A stretch of 64,000 nucleotides of DNA from Streptomyces luteolus (GCF_029968015.1 NZ_JASCIS010000003.1:124001-188000); one strand, 5' to 3'. Shown: positions 22,981 to 32,008, counted from the first letter of the stretch. The notes: a model not told the origin generated them from the letters alone. Translations and numbers: made by a program.

Positions 22981-25473
22981 TCACGGCGGGGTTCGCCGCC
23001 CCTGCGCGTGCGCGAGGGTCGTGATCTGGGTCCGTGAGGCGTACGCGAGTTTGCCCAGGATGTGTTCCAGGTGCGAGTCGACCGTGCGCTTGGAGATGAC
23101 GAGGCGCTCGGCGATCCGGCGGTTGGAGAGGCCCTCCGCGACGAGCAGGGCGATCTCACGCTCGCGTGCGGTGAGCGCCTCCCAGTTCGCCGTGGGCGCG
23201 CGCCGGGCCGCGGGGAGCGCGGGCCTGGCCGGTCCGACGGCCTGGGCGGCCGCCTCGTGCAGGGGCAGGGCGGCACCCTCGTCGAGGAGGAGCCGGTGGC
23301 GTCGCGGGCCGAGTCGGCGTTCGGCCAGCGCCCAGGCCGCCTGGTGCGCCTCGTGCATGCTCCGGATGCCGAGGCGGGGTTCGTGGAACTTCTCCCACAG
23401 CTTCGCCGCGGCGCCGAGGCAGCGGGCGGTCTGCGCGTACCGCCCCTCGGCGGCGGCCACCCACGCGAGCGTGTCCAGGGAGAAGGCGAGCACCTGTGTG
23501 TGGTTGATCTCCAGGCAGAGCACGGCCGCCGTGCTGAGGGTCTGCTTGGCCTCGTCGAAGCGGCCGAGGCCCCACTGGGAGCAGCCCTTCTGCCAGTGCA
23601 GCCAGCCCTGCACCCAGCGCTCGCCGCGGTCCATGAGGGCGATCGCCTCGTCGTGCAGGGCGAGGCTCTTCTCCGGCTGCGCGGCGACGGTGTACGCGCC
23701 GCACAGGGTCGCCAACGCCCAGCCCTCCAGGGCGCGTTCGCCCTGGGCGGCGAACAGGGTGCGGGCCTCGGTGACGTGTTTGAGCGCGCGTTCGGCGTCG
23801 CCGGTGAGGGTGGCGTACAGGCCGCGGTTCTTGGCGACGTAGCCGAGGGCGAGCCGGTCGTCGTACTTCTCGGCGAGGCCCGCCGCCTCGTCGGACAGGT
23901 CGAGGCCCTGCCGGTGGTGGCCGGTCATGAGGGTGAGGTCGCCGAGTGCGCACAGGGCGCGCATGCGGACGGGGCTGGGCTCGGGGCAGAGCGGGAGGAG
24001 CCGGCCGAGCCAGTAGTGGCCCTCCACGATCCGGCCCATGCCGAGCCAGAGCCCCCACAGGGCGGTCGCCATCTCCAGGCCTGCCGGGGCCTCCTGCGGG
24101 TTGGCGCAGCAGAACTCAAGCGCGCTGCGCAGGCTGGGCCGCGCCCGCCACATCGCGCGCATCCGCGGCACCTGCCCGCCGGTGAGCCAGCGGCGCCCGA
24201 ACTCCCGTGCCAGGGCGAGGTGGTGGTCGCGGTGCCGGGCGGCGTACGGGTACTCCTCGCCGGCCGCCTGGAGGCGTTCGAGGCCGTACTCGCGGAGGGT
24301 GTCGAGCATCCGGTAGCGGGCCCGGCCGCAGGTGCCGTCGGCGTGGTCGGGCTCGGCGTGGTCCGGGCGAGCGTGGTCCGGGCCGGCGTGGTCCGGGCGG
24401 GCGTGGTCCGGGCGGACGTGGTCCGGCCCCGCGTGGTCCGGCTCGGCCGCCTCGTCGTCGGATTCGACGCGCAGCACGATCGCCTTGTCGACGAGGCCGA
24501 TGAGGCAGTCCAGGACGTCGTCCTCGGACAGGTCGGGCCCCGCGCAGATCTCGACGGCCGCGCTCAGCTCGAACTCCCCGGCGAAGACGGACAGCCGCCG
24601 CCAGAGGATCTGTTCCCGTTCCGAGCAGAGCTCGTGGCTCCAGTCGGTGGCGGTGCGCAGGGTCTGGTGCCGGGGCAGCGCGGCGCGACTGCCGCCGGTC
24701 AGGAGGCTGAAGCGGTTGTCGAGTCGGCGCAGGATCTGTTCGAGGGGCAGGGCCCGTACGCGGACGGCGGCGAGTTCGATGGCGAGCGGGATGCCGTCGA
24801 GGCGGTGGCAGAGGCGGGCGATCTGGGTGCGGTTGGCGTCGGTGAGGCGGAAGCCCCGGGCCACGGCCGCCGCCCGCTCGACGAAGAGCTCCATGGCGTC
24901 GGTGGCCGGGCCGCAGGGCGGGCCCGCGTCGGCCCGTTCGTCGTCGGGGTCGGGGGCGTCGAGCGGGGGGATCTGCAGCAGCCGCTCGCCGGGCGCGTCG
25001 AGGGGCCGTCGGCTTGTGGCGAGAATCCGTACGCCGGGGCAGGACTGGAGCACCGCACGGCTGAACCGGGCGCAGGCGTCGGCCAGATGCTCGCAGGTGT
25101 CGAGGACGATGAGGAGCCGCTTGTCGGCGAAGTAGGAGATGAGCGTGCGGAGTTGGGAGGCGCCCGCCGCGTCCGCGGCGGCGCTCTGCTCGGGCAGGTC
25201 GACGACGGCGGCCACCGCGTTGGGCAGCAGCTCGGGGTCGCGCAGGCCGGAGAGCTCCACGAAGTACACACCGGCCGGGAAGGATTCGCGCACCTGCCGG
25301 GCCACGCGCAGCCCGATCCTGGTCTTGCCGACGCCGCCCACGCCCATCAGCGTGACGAGCCGCTCCTGCCCCAATGCCTCGGCGACCTCGGCCAGTTCGG
25401 CCGCGCGGCCGACCAGGCGCGTCAGTTCGACCGGGAGGCCGCCGGTGAGGGCGGTGCGTGCACTGTCGGCCAT
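22981..25473 (-). CDS. Large AAA/NB-ARC regulator with LuxR C-terminal domain
   Basis: An 830-residue transcription factor. ATPase: Walker A GVGGVGKTRIG (about 45-55), Walker B RLLIVLDTCEHL, sensor ILATSRRPL and LCHRLDGIPLAIELAAVR, as in AfsR/GutR-type STAND proteins. Then a TPR-like helical region and a C-terminal LuxR helix-turn-helix (LTAREREIALLVAEGLSNRR, then SKRTVDSHLEHILGKL). An odd insert near residue 345, seven x-x-PDH units, interrupts the winged-helix region and comes from a 15-bp DNA repeat. Such proteins control secondary metabolism or adjacent genes on binding a ligand; the target is unknown. ATG at 25473. Confidence 0.85.
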   Translation of the reverse strand: MADSARTALTGGLPVELTRLVGRAAELAEVAEALGQERLVTLMGVGGVGKTRIGLRVARQVRESFPAGVYFVELSGLRDPELLPNAVAAVVDLPEQSAAADAAGASQLRTLISYFADKRLLIVLDTCEHLADACARFSRAVLQSCPGVRILATSRRPLDAPGERLLQIPPLDAPDPDDERADAGPPCGPATDAMELFVERAAAVARGFRLTDANRTQIARLCHRLDGIPLAIELAAVRVRALPLEQILRRLDNRFSLLTGGSRAALPRHQTLRTATDWSHELCSEREQILWRRLSVFAGEFELSAAVEICAGPDLSEDDVLDCLIGLVDKAIVLRVESDDEAAEPDHAGPDHVRPDHARPDHAGPDHARPDHAEPDHADGTCGRARYRMLDTLREYGLERLQAAGEEYPYAARHRDHHLALAREFGRRWLTGGQVPRMRAMWRARPSLRSALEFCCANPQEAPAGLEMATALWGLWLGMGRIVEGHYWLGRLLPLCPEPSPVRMRALCALGDLTLMTGHHRQGLDLSDEAAGLAEKYDDRLALGYVAKNRGLYATLTGDAERALKHVTEARTLFAAQGERALEGWALATLCGAYTVAAQPEKSLALHDEAIALMDRGERWVQGWLHWQKGCSQWGLGRFDEAKQTLSTAAVLCLEINHTQVLAFSLDTLAWVAAAEGRYAQTARCLGAAAKLWEKFHEPRLGIRSMHEAHQAAWALAERRLGPRRHRLLLDEGAALPLHEAAAQAVGPARPALPAARRAPTANWEALTAREREIALLVAEGLSNRRIAERLVISKRTVDSHLEHILGKLAYASRTQITTLAHAQGRRTPP
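24341..24445 (-). repeat. 15-bp tandem repeat, 7 copies, in frame (PDH units)
   Basis: Seven exact 15-bp units from 24341 to 24445 (plus-strand core GCGTGGTCCGGGCGG). In the regulator's frame each gives five residues of the form PDH-A-(G/R/E). Because the unit is a multiple of three, length change would leave the protein in frame. Confidence 0.92.
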
Positions 25474-25726
25474 CGTTCCCCTTGCGCCTGTTGCGTACCC
25501 CTACCGAATGCGCTGCTCAGTTTAAGTAAGGCCCGATCAGGCCGAGTTCGCGCGTCCTCGAAGGAGGTGAATCCAGCACGAGTGATTGATGTACAAGGGT
25601 GTTCGTGAATGCTAGCGTTCGCCGCGCCGGACCGGGCGCACGCCGTCGTCCGGCACCACGGCACCTTCCGCACCACGATTCTTCCGCACCGCGCTTCTAT
25701 CGCACCGCGCTTCGTCCGCACCGCAG

Positions 25727-25812
25727 CACCTTCCGCACCACAGCACCTCCGGCACCGCAGCACCACCGGCACCACAGCACCTCCGGCACCGCAGCACCTC
25801 CGCACCTCCTGC
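25727..25812 (+). repeat. 17-bp tandem repeat (CACCTCCGGCACCGCAG), about 5 copies
   Basis: Units at 25727, 25744, 25761, 25778 and a partial at 25795. More degenerate CACC-rich copies extend back to about 25640. It fills the gap in front of the DUF6230 gene, whose ribosome site begins at 25833. Confidence 0.85.
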
Positions 25813-25842
25813 ACCAAGTCGCTGACCCGCACAGGAGGAACC

Positions 25843-26508
25843 GTGACCGAAGAGCGCAACGGCGGCCACGCGGCCGCATCGTCCGAGGAGCGCGCATCGT
25901 CCGAGGGGCGCCCACCGTCCGAGGGGCGTGTCGTCTGGAAGAGGGCCGCCTTCGTCGCGGTGCCCGGCCTGGCCGCCCTCGCCACCCTCGGCGTACTGAT
26001 GTCACAGGGCGCCATGGCGGCGAGCTTCGCCGTGTCCGGCAACCACTTCAAGGTCGGCTCGGGGCAGCTGTCCAGCTCCGGCCTCGCCTCGTACGTCGAT
26101 GTCGACAAGTCGGGGGACGGCAAGCAGCACCCGGTGTCGCTGCTCGCGCTGCAGGATGTCAGCCTCTCCGACATCTGCCAGTCCACGCAGGTCAAGACCC
26201 CCATCGGCACGATGGTGTTCCGCCTCACCGCGGGCGGCGAGGCCGGTCCGGTCACCGCCGACCGGCTCGTCATCGACGCGGACGACCTCACCGGCGACGC
26301 CCGCTTCGGCTCGGCCCAGATCGGCCGCGACGCCTCGACGCTCGACGCGGTGCCGGACACCCGGGGCGAACCGGGCCAGTTCGGCCTTCAGGTCGAGGAC
26401 GTCAACGTGTCCGGGGTGCAGTCCCGCGCCTGGTCGGCGATGGGCGGCAACTTCAAGCTCAAGGGCATGAGGATCTCCGTCGGGCCCGGTGGTGAGGAGT
26501 GCTTCTGA
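25843..26508 (+). CDS. DUF6230 family secreted/anchored protein
   Basis: A 221-residue protein. After about 30 polar residues comes one hydrophobic segment (VAVPGLAALATLGVLMSQGAM) and then a beta-rich outer domain: AASFAVSGNHFKVGSGQLSS, then YVDVDKSGDG and a final GGNFKLKGMRISV. This is the Streptomyces DUF6230 pattern, always found beside DUF6114. The GTG at 25843 follows AGGAGGAA. The last 10 bp overlap the next gene, so the pair is coupled. Role unknown; a cell-surface pair is likely. Confidence 0.82.
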   Translation: MTEERNGGHAAASSEERASSEGRPPSEGRVVWKRAAFVAVPGLAALATLGVLMSQGAMAASFAVSGNHFKVGSGQLSSSGLASYVDVDKSGDGKQHPVSLLALQDVSLSDICQSTQVKTPIGTMVFRLTAGGEAGPVTADRLVIDADDLTGDARFGSAQIGRDASTLDAVPDTRGEPGQFGLQVEDVNVSGVQSRAWSAMGGNFKLKGMRISVGPGGEECF

Positions 26509-28136
26509 GCCGCGGGGGCCGGGTACGGAACCGGCTCGGCGGAAAGGTCGAGGCCCTTCTGCCGTGGCCCGAGCGGAGGGCCGCGTTACGCCGCTGGCGC
26601 CGCCGACGCCCGTTCTGGGGCGGCCTGTTGCTGATCGCCGCCGGGGCGGAGCTGCTGCTCGCCCCGCTGTCCCCGCTGGGTGTGCTGCTCAGTCTCGGCG
26701 TGGGCGGCATCGCGGCCGTGGTGATCGGTCTGGCCCTGATGCTCGCGGGCGGATTCCTGTGGGCGGCGCCGCACACGCGCGCGTACGTCAGCCTCAACGC
26801 GCTGCTCCTGTCCGTGGCCGCCTTCGCGGTGACCAACCTGGGCGGCTTCCTCGTCGGCTCGCTCCTCGGCGTCGCGGGCAGCGCGCTGGGCTTCGCCTGG
26901 ACTCCCGTACGGCCGAGCGCCGAGTCCGACGAGGGGGGTGGCGGTGGCGGTGGCCAGGACGGTGCGAGTCATGGACGGCGGGCGCTCGCCGTGATCCTGC
27001 CGCTGACGCTCCTTGCCGGGCTCGGCGGCGGACTGGCATCGGCACCGCCCGCCCACGCGGCGAAGGCGAAACGGGACGGCGCGCAGGCCGTCAGGCCGGG
27101 ATCCGTCACGCCGGGATCCGTCACACCGGGGGCCGTCAGGCCTGGGGACGTCCGACCTGGTGCGGTGCCGACCGTCATCACCACCTCACGGTTCAGCCCG
27201 CAGGGTTTCCTCTTCGCGGGCGTCGAGGAGCTCGACACCGCCGAAGGGCCGCTGAAGGTGATCGTGCTGCGCATGAAGGCCGCGACGCTGACCGACTACG
27301 TGAGTACGACCAGGGACCCGCGGCGGCCCCAACAGACCCTGAGCGCCGACGACTTGGAGCTGAAGGGGGACGTCACCCTGTACATGCGCAAGTTCCACGG
27401 CTGTATCGAGGGCAGCCCGCTGTGCGTGACGTTCTCGCCCGAGGGGCTGCCGACCCCGCCGGTGATTCCGCCCTTCGTCTTCATGACCCGCGTACGGGCG
27501 GAACAGGCCCTGGTGACGACCGACTCCCTGAACGTCGACGGCCTGCGCATCCGGTCCTCCGACGGCCCGCCCCGCACGGTCGAGGTGCCCGATGGGCCGC
27601 TGCCGGGTGCGGAGCAGCCCGCGGGCGAGGACCGGCCGGACGAGGCCGCCCCTGACCGCCCCGAGGACGACGGATCCGGGGACGACGGATCCGGGGACGG
27701 CTCGCCCGAGGACCGGCCAGAGCCCCGGCCCGGAGACGCCCTCGGAGCAGTGCTCACGCTCCGCGACCCGCGCCGGGAGGCGGTCGACGTGCCGTGGTGC
27801 GAGAAGGTCACGCTCACCGTCCGCAACACGGGCGGCAGGCCGGTCTCCGGTGCCGTGGTCGTCTTCGATACGAAAATCGTCGGCGCGCTCGGCCGGGTCC
27901 GGGCGACCGAGACCTCACGGCAGGACGTACCGGGCGTACTCGACCCCGGTGAGAGCCGCAGGCACGACTGGCGGGTCTGTGTGTCCGAACGGTACGCGCC
28001 CGGCTTCCTGTTCGGGCACCGCCTGGAGCACCGGGTGAGCGCGGTCCACTCCGAGGGTCGCTCGGCACGGGTGGACGTACCGCGTGACCGTGACGGACGA
28101 ACGGTGACAACTGACAGGTTGCGTGGCGGCGACTGA
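26499..28136 (+). CDS. DUF6114 protein with a long extracytoplasmic extension
   Basis: A 545-residue protein. Residues about 35-140 form the four-helix DUF6114 domain (PFWGGLLLIAAGAELLLAPL onward). After a Gly run there is a second export-like segment (LPLTLLAGLGGGLASAPPAHA), then about 350 outer residues: a DUF6230-like strand region, an Asp/Pro-rich linker (DDGSGDDGSGDGSPEDRPEP) and a beta-sandwich-like end with two cysteines. Typical DUF6114 proteins are under 200 residues, so this is an apparent fusion. The GTG start overlaps DUF6230. Its stop overlaps the start of the damaged SDR gene (28136). Confidence 0.75.
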   Translation: MLLSRGGRVRNRLGGKVEALLPWPERRAALRRWRRRRPFWGGLLLIAAGAELLLAPLSPLGVLLSLGVGGIAAVVIGLALMLAGGFLWAAPHTRAYVSLNALLLSVAAFAVTNLGGFLVGSLLGVAGSALGFAWTPVRPSAESDEGGGGGGGQDGASHGRRALAVILPLTLLAGLGGGLASAPPAHAAKAKRDGAQAVRPGSVTPGSVTPGAVRPGDVRPGAVPTVITTSRFSPQGFLFAGVEELDTAEGPLKVIVLRMKAATLTDYVSTTRDPRRPQQTLSADDLELKGDVTLYMRKFHGCIEGSPLCVTFSPEGLPTPPVIPPFVFMTRVRAEQALVTTDSLNVDGLRIRSSDGPPRTVEVPDGPLPGAEQPAGEDRPDEAAPDRPEDDGSGDDGSGDGSPEDRPEPRPGDALGAVLTLRDPRREAVDVPWCEKVTLTVRNTGGRPVSGAVVVFDTKIVGALGRVRATETSRQDVPGVLDPGESRRHDWRVCVSERYAPGFLFGHRLEHRVSAVHSEGRSARVDVPRDRDGRTVTTDRLRGGD

Positions 28137-28789
28137 TGACCTGGCCCTCACGCAACCCTCGACACCTGTCCCGCCAACGGGTGTTCATCACCGGCGCGGG
28201 CAGCGGCACCGTCGCGTGCGCCACCGCCGTCGATCTCACCGACCACGAGGCCGTCCGGACGATGGCCACGGGGATGCACGCGCGGGGCGACGCGATGGAC
28301 GTAGTCATGAACGTCGCCGGGATCTCCGTCCGGGGTTCCGTGACGGGCCTGCGGTACCGGCACTGGCGGTTGGTCGTCGAGGTGGACCTGATGGGTCCGA
28401 TCCACGTGATCGATGAGTTCGTGCCGCCGATGACCGAGGCCGGCCGCGGCGGTCACCTCGTCAACGTGTCCTCGGCGGCCGGGCTGATCGGGCTGCCGTG
28501 GCACGCCGCGTACAGCGCGGGCAAGTTCGGGCTTCGCGGCGTCTCCGAAGTCCTCCGCTTCGACCTGCGGCGGTACGGGATCGGGGTGAGCCTGGTCTGC
28601 CCCGGCGCGGTGGACACGCCGCTCACCGGGACCGTGGAGATCGTCGGCGTCGACCCGGACGATCCCGCGATCAGCCGCCTCCGCGCCCGCTTCCGGCGCC
28701 ACGCGGCCAGTCCCGAGCGGGTGGCCAACGCGATGACGGACTCACAACCGGGCCCGGCCGCCCGGACTCGGCCCCGGTGGGCGGCGTGA
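28136..28789 (+). pseudogene. SDR family oxidoreductase, internally and C-terminally deleted
   Basis: A 217-codon frame that is recognisably a short-chain dehydrogenase: VFITGAGSG at the start, then NVAGISVRGSV, catalytic Ser in NVSSAAGLIGLPW and YxxxK in AYSAGKFGLRG. Between TGAGSG and DLTDHEAV about 45 residues of the Rossmann fold (strand 2, helix 1) are missing, so NADP binding should fail. The C terminus stops at SPERVANAMTDSQPG and turns into unrelated sequence, where relatives carry another 40 or so residues. The frame happens to stay open. Probably non-functional. Confidence 0.7.
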
Positions 28790-28792
28790 AGT

Positions 28793-29111
28793 GGGCCTGC
28801 GGATCTGGGTGTTCAGCCAGATCGCGGGGCGGGTCGCGGGGACGCGGGCGCCTCCGCTGTTCCTCACGCTCGTCAGGAACCGGCCGCGGTTCCGGGGCTG
28901 CTGCGCTTCGGCGTCGGACGGTACGACATACGACGGGTGACCGAAGGCCCGGACGCGAGCGGCTGGTCCACGCGGGAGCGGGCGCTGTCGGCCGCTGTCG
29001 ACCTGCTGCACGCGGACCGTGACCTGGACGACGAGGCCTGGTCGGGCACTACGAGATGCCCGCCACCGCCCTCATTACACTGCGCCTTGAGCCGGACCCG
29101 GACCCGGAACG
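28793..29111 (+). pseudogene. Carboxymuconolactone decarboxylase family gene, fragmented
   Basis: Three pieces in successive frames: RIWVFSQIAGRVAGTRAPPL up to RNRPRFRG (from GTG 28793), then FGVGRYDIRRVTEGPDASGW to LLHADRDLDDEAW (from about 28895), then LVGHYEMPATALITLRLEPD (from about 29037). The order matches one AhpD-like protein of about 190 residues, but the central part with the active-site region and a second short stretch are gone. It follows the damaged SDR gene, and the TetR gene starts at its end, so the three once formed an operon. Confidence 0.7.
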
Positions 29112-29128
29112 CGGAGGCGGAGGCAGAC

Positions 29129-29827
29129 GTGGCGTACGCATCGACCGATCCCCCGCAGTCCCGCCCGCGCCCCCGCCCCTTGCCGAGCGGCCGGCACCGC
29201 CTGGCCCGTGAGCAGGTGGTGGCCTCACAGCGGGTGCGGATGCTGATGGCGATGGCCGAGGCGATGCAGGAGAAGGGGTACGTCGGCACACCGGTCGCGG
29301 AGATCATCCGCAGGGCCGGGGTGTCGCGTGAGACGTTCTACCAGCAGTTCCGGTCGAAGCAGGACTGCTTCATCCAGTCCCTGGACGCGGCGGCCGAGCT
29401 GCTGGTGCAACTGATGGAGGGGCGGCGGGACGTTACCCCCGATGCCGAACCCTCCGATGACGAGCCCTCCGGCCCCGAACCCTCCGACGCCGACGCCGAC
29501 GCCGAACCCGTCGAAGCCTTCCGCACCCTCCTGCACATCTACCTCCGCACCCTCGCCGAACACCCCGCCCTGGCCCGGCTGTTCCTGGTGGAGATCTACG
29601 CGGTCGGCCCCGAGGCCATCGAGCGGCGCAACGCGATCCACGGCCGCTTCCGCGACACGATCGCCGACATCTTCGGCGCCCACTCGGCCGAGCAGCGCTT
29701 CGCCTGCGAGGCCCTCGTCGCCGCCATCGCCCAACTCGTGGACGTCCGCCTGGTCGCCGACGACCTCGACGGACTGCGCGCCCTGGAAGACCCGCTGGTC
29801 ACGCTGGCGGCACGCATGCTTGCCTGA
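29129..29827 (+). CDS. TetR/AcrR family transcriptional regulator
   Basis: A 232-residue regulator. The HTH is clear: MLMAMAEAMQEKGYVGTPVA, then IIRRAGVSRETFYQQFRSKQ. The ligand domain contains an odd acidic insert (EPSDDEPSGPEPSDADADAE) built from repeated GAACCCTCCGA-type DNA, then ordinary helices (LLHIYLRTLAEHPALARLFL). The GTG at 29129, after GGAGGCGGAGG, is chosen; that ribosome site overlaps the end of the decarboxylase remnant. It probably controlled the now-damaged SDR/decarboxylase genes. Confidence 0.87.
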   Translation: MAYASTDPPQSRPRPRPLPSGRHRLAREQVVASQRVRMLMAMAEAMQEKGYVGTPVAEIIRRAGVSRETFYQQFRSKQDCFIQSLDAAAELLVQLMEGRRDVTPDAEPSDDEPSGPEPSDADADAEPVEAFRTLLHIYLRTLAEHPALARLFLVEIYAVGPEAIERRNAIHGRFRDTIADIFGAHSAEQRFACEALVAAIAQLVDVRLVADDLDGLRALEDPLVTLAARMLA

Positions 29828-29878
29828 GCGCCCTGGATCGATCCTTTGACGAGCAAGCCGACGGGACACGCACCGCAC

Positions 29879-30502
29879 ATGACCGACCTCTGGCACCTGA
29901 TCCACGCCGAGCGCGCCGCGCTCGCCGACGACCTCACCGGTCTGAGCGACGAGCGGTGGGCGACGCCGTCGCTCTGCACCGGCCTCACGGTCCGCGAGGT
30001 GCTCGCCCACCTCACGGCCGCGGCCCGGCTCGGCCCGGTGCGCTGGCTGGCGGGAGTGATCCGCTGCCGGTTCGACTTCGACCGGCAAGTGGCCATGCGC
30101 CTCGCCGAACAGCTCGGGGCCGACCCGGCCGAGACGTTGGCCCGCTTCCGCGCGTCCGTGCCGAGCAGGACCAAGCCGCCGTTGCCGCTGCGCGCGATGC
30201 TGGGCGAGACGGTGGTCCACGGCGAGGACATCCGCCGTCCCCTGGGCATCCGGCGCGCGTACCCGGTCGACGTGCTCACGCGCCTCGCCACGTACTACGC
30301 GTCCACGGACCAGGTCGTCCTCGCCAAGGGGCGGATCGGCGCTCTGCGCCTGGAGGCGAGCGACGGCCCGTTCACGGCCGGGGCGGGCGCGCTCGTGACC
30401 GGCCCGACCCTGGCCCTGATCATGGCGATGACGGGCCGTGGCACGTACTGCGACGAACTGCGGGGCGAGGGCGTGGAGTTGCTGCGGGAGCGGTGCGCAT
30501 GA
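29879..30502 (+). CDS. Maleylpyruvate isomerase family (mycothiol-dependent) protein
   Basis: A 207-residue DinB-like four-helix protein: WHLIHAERAALADDLTGLSD, TVREVLAHLTAAARL and GETVVHGEDIRRPLG. The conserved His residues of the metal site (AHL and VVHGED) are present. Family members use mycothiol as cofactor or carry unknown reactions. ATG 29879 is preferred; an in-frame TTG at 29846 is possible and neither has a good ribosome site. It overlaps the next GNAT gene by four bases (ATGA), giving a two-gene operon. Confidence 0.82.
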   Translation: MTDLWHLIHAERAALADDLTGLSDERWATPSLCTGLTVREVLAHLTAAARLGPVRWLAGVIRCRFDFDRQVAMRLAEQLGADPAETLARFRASVPSRTKPPLPLRAMLGETVVHGEDIRRPLGIRRAYPVDVLTRLATYYASTDQVVLAKGRIGALRLEASDGPFTAGAGALVTGPTLALIMAMTGRGTYCDELRGEGVELLRERCA

Positions 30503-30996
30503 GCCGGGCGAACGGGAGGCACGCCGACGCGCCGGTCCCGCCCGACTGGGCCCTGCGCCCCGCCGCTCCCGCCGATGCCGAACCCGTCGCCGAGCTGCGC
30601 GCCGTGGTGCTGCGACCGGACCTGGAACGCCTCGGCCGGTACGACGAGCAGCGCGTACGCCAGCGCCTGCGGGACGGGTTCGAGCCGGAGCACACGTGGG
30701 TGATCGAGACGGACGGCGCGTTCGCCGGCTGTGTCGCCCTGCGCCCGGCCGCCGACGCGCACTGGCTGGAGCACTTCTACCTCGCCCCGCACCTCCAGGG
30801 CACCGGCCTCGGCACGGCCGTACTGCGGAGCCTCCTGGACCGCTGCGACCGCGAACGCGTCCCCGTCCGCCTCAACGTCCTCCAGGGCAGCCGGGCCCGC
30901 CGCCTCTACGCCCGGCACGGGTTCACGCCGGACTCGGAGGACCCGGTGGACATGTTCATGGTGCGGCTGCCGGGCGCGGCGGCGCCGGAACGCTGA
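30499..30996 (+). CDS. GNAT family N-acetyltransferase
   Basis: A 165-residue GNAT with the acetyl-CoA loop at LQGTGLGTAVLRSLLDRC and the C-terminal RARRLYARHGFTPDSEDPVD. Substrate unknown. The start overlaps the stop of the isomerase-like gene (ATGA), so translation is coupled. Confidence 0.88.
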   Translation: MSRANGRHADAPVPPDWALRPAAPADAEPVAELRAVVLRPDLERLGRYDEQRVRQRLRDGFEPEHTWVIETDGAFAGCVALRPAADAHWLEHFYLAPHLQGTGLGTAVLRSLLDRCDRERVPVRLNVLQGSRARRLYARHGFTPDSEDPVDMFMVRLPGAAAPER

Positions 30997-31010
30997 CGGT
31001 CCAACGACGA

Positions 31011-31040
31011 GGCCCCGGCGCCGATGTCGGCGCCGGGGCC
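31011..31040. terminator. Perfect 13-bp stem bidirectional terminator
   Basis: GGCCCCGGCGCCG (31011-31023), loop ATGT, then the exact complement (31028-31040), between the converging GNAT and PepSY-lipoprotein genes. Confidence 0.8.
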
Positions 31041-31064
31041 CGGGGCTGCGCGCAGTCGGTGGAC

Positions 31065-31820
31065 TCAGTCGCGGTCCACTTCCTCCTTCAGCACCTTCTT
31101 GTTCACCGCGTCGATGTCGTACGAGGTCTTGTTCCAGTTCTTCGGGTCGATCACGTCGACGGACCAGATGGTGACGCCCTGGTCGTTGTCGTCGAGTTCG
31201 ACGGAGCTGACCGTGCCCTTCGTCCTGCCGGTGGCGACGGCGGCCGCGTCCTCCGGCGTGATCTTGGCCTTGGTGAGGAGGTCGGCGAGCTGCCGCTTGT
31301 CGTCGGCGTCGTCGTCGGTGTCGGCCCGCGGCTGTTCGGCCTTGCCGGAGACGGCGTCGACGCGCACCGTGGACACGCTGCCGTCCGCCTTGGCGACCTC
31401 CGCGTCCCACCACGGGGCGCCGCTGGGGTCGCTCTGGAGCTCGATCGCCACCGGCTTGGAGTCCGGCACGGCGTCCACGGCGGTCGTGAGCGCCTTGTCG
31501 TAGGTCACCTTGACCTTGGGCACGAGGGCCTTGCGCTCGGCCTGGTCGTCGGTGAGCGTGCTGCCCGGGCTCGGCGACGCGGTACCGGTCGGAGACGCGG
31601 TACTGGTCGGAGACGCCGTACCGGTCGGTGACGCGGTGCTGGTCGGCGACGCGGGGCCGGTCGGTCGCTCGGTCTGGGCAGCGGCAGCCGCCGCGGCGGC
31701 GGCCTTGGACGTCTTCTCGCCTCCCGTGCCGTTGTCGCTGCCGCAGCCGGTCAGCAGGCCGCCCGCCGCGGCGACCGCGCAGAGAACGCCGACAGCGCGC
31801 AGCCTGTGCGGAGCGCGCAT
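31065..31820 (-). CDS. PepSY-type lipoprotein
   Basis: A 251-residue exported lipoprotein. Signal peptide starts MRAPHRLRAVGVLCAVAAAG with lipobox LLTGC; then a poly-Ala tract and a SPTGTASPTSTA repeat linker; then two PepSY-like units (VTYDKALTTAVDAVPDSKPV and LADLLTKAKITPEDAAAVAT). Each is followed by a strand pair ending in DAVSGKAEQ or DAVNKKVLKEE. PepSY proteins modulate proteases or bind ligands at the cell surface. ATG 31820 is chosen for the signal peptide; ATG 31856 would add twelve residues. Monocistronic. Confidence 0.8.
   Translation of the reverse strand: MRAPHRLRAVGVLCAVAAAGGLLTGCGSDNGTGGEKTSKAAAAAAAAAQTERPTGPASPTSTASPTGTASPTSTASPTGTASPSPGSTLTDDQAERKALVPKVKVTYDKALTTAVDAVPDSKPVAIELQSDPSGAPWWDAEVAKADGSVSTVRVDAVSGKAEQPRADTDDDADDKRQLADLLTKAKITPEDAAAVATGRTKGTVSSVELDDNDQGVTIWSVDVIDPKNWNKTSYDIDAVNKKVLKEEVDRD
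31573..31662 (-). repeat. 18-bp tandem repeat, 5 copies, in frame (Ser/Thr/Pro linker)
   Basis: Five 18-bp units, plus-strand core GGAGACGCGGTACCGGTC, from 31573 to 31662. They encode the T-(G/S)-T-A-S-P hexads of the lipoprotein linker. Confidence 0.9.
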
Positions 31821-32008
31821 GCTTTCAGTAAGGGTGTAGCTACTTTCAGTTGCCATGGGTTCAAGGTAGCCAGCAGTCCGGAAGCTCGCATTCCGGATTC
31901 CATCCCGGGACGGGCCTGCTCCCGCGCCCCCGTAAACCCCGCGTGACCTGCGACGGAAACCCGCTACTATGCGGCGGGCTCGGCAGGATCGGACGACGGG
32001 GGAACGCC

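Noticed and set aside
23062..25608. An 848-codon open frame on the plus strand
   Set aside because: Mirror of the LuxR-type regulator, whose Walker and HTH motifs are unmistakable on the minus strand.
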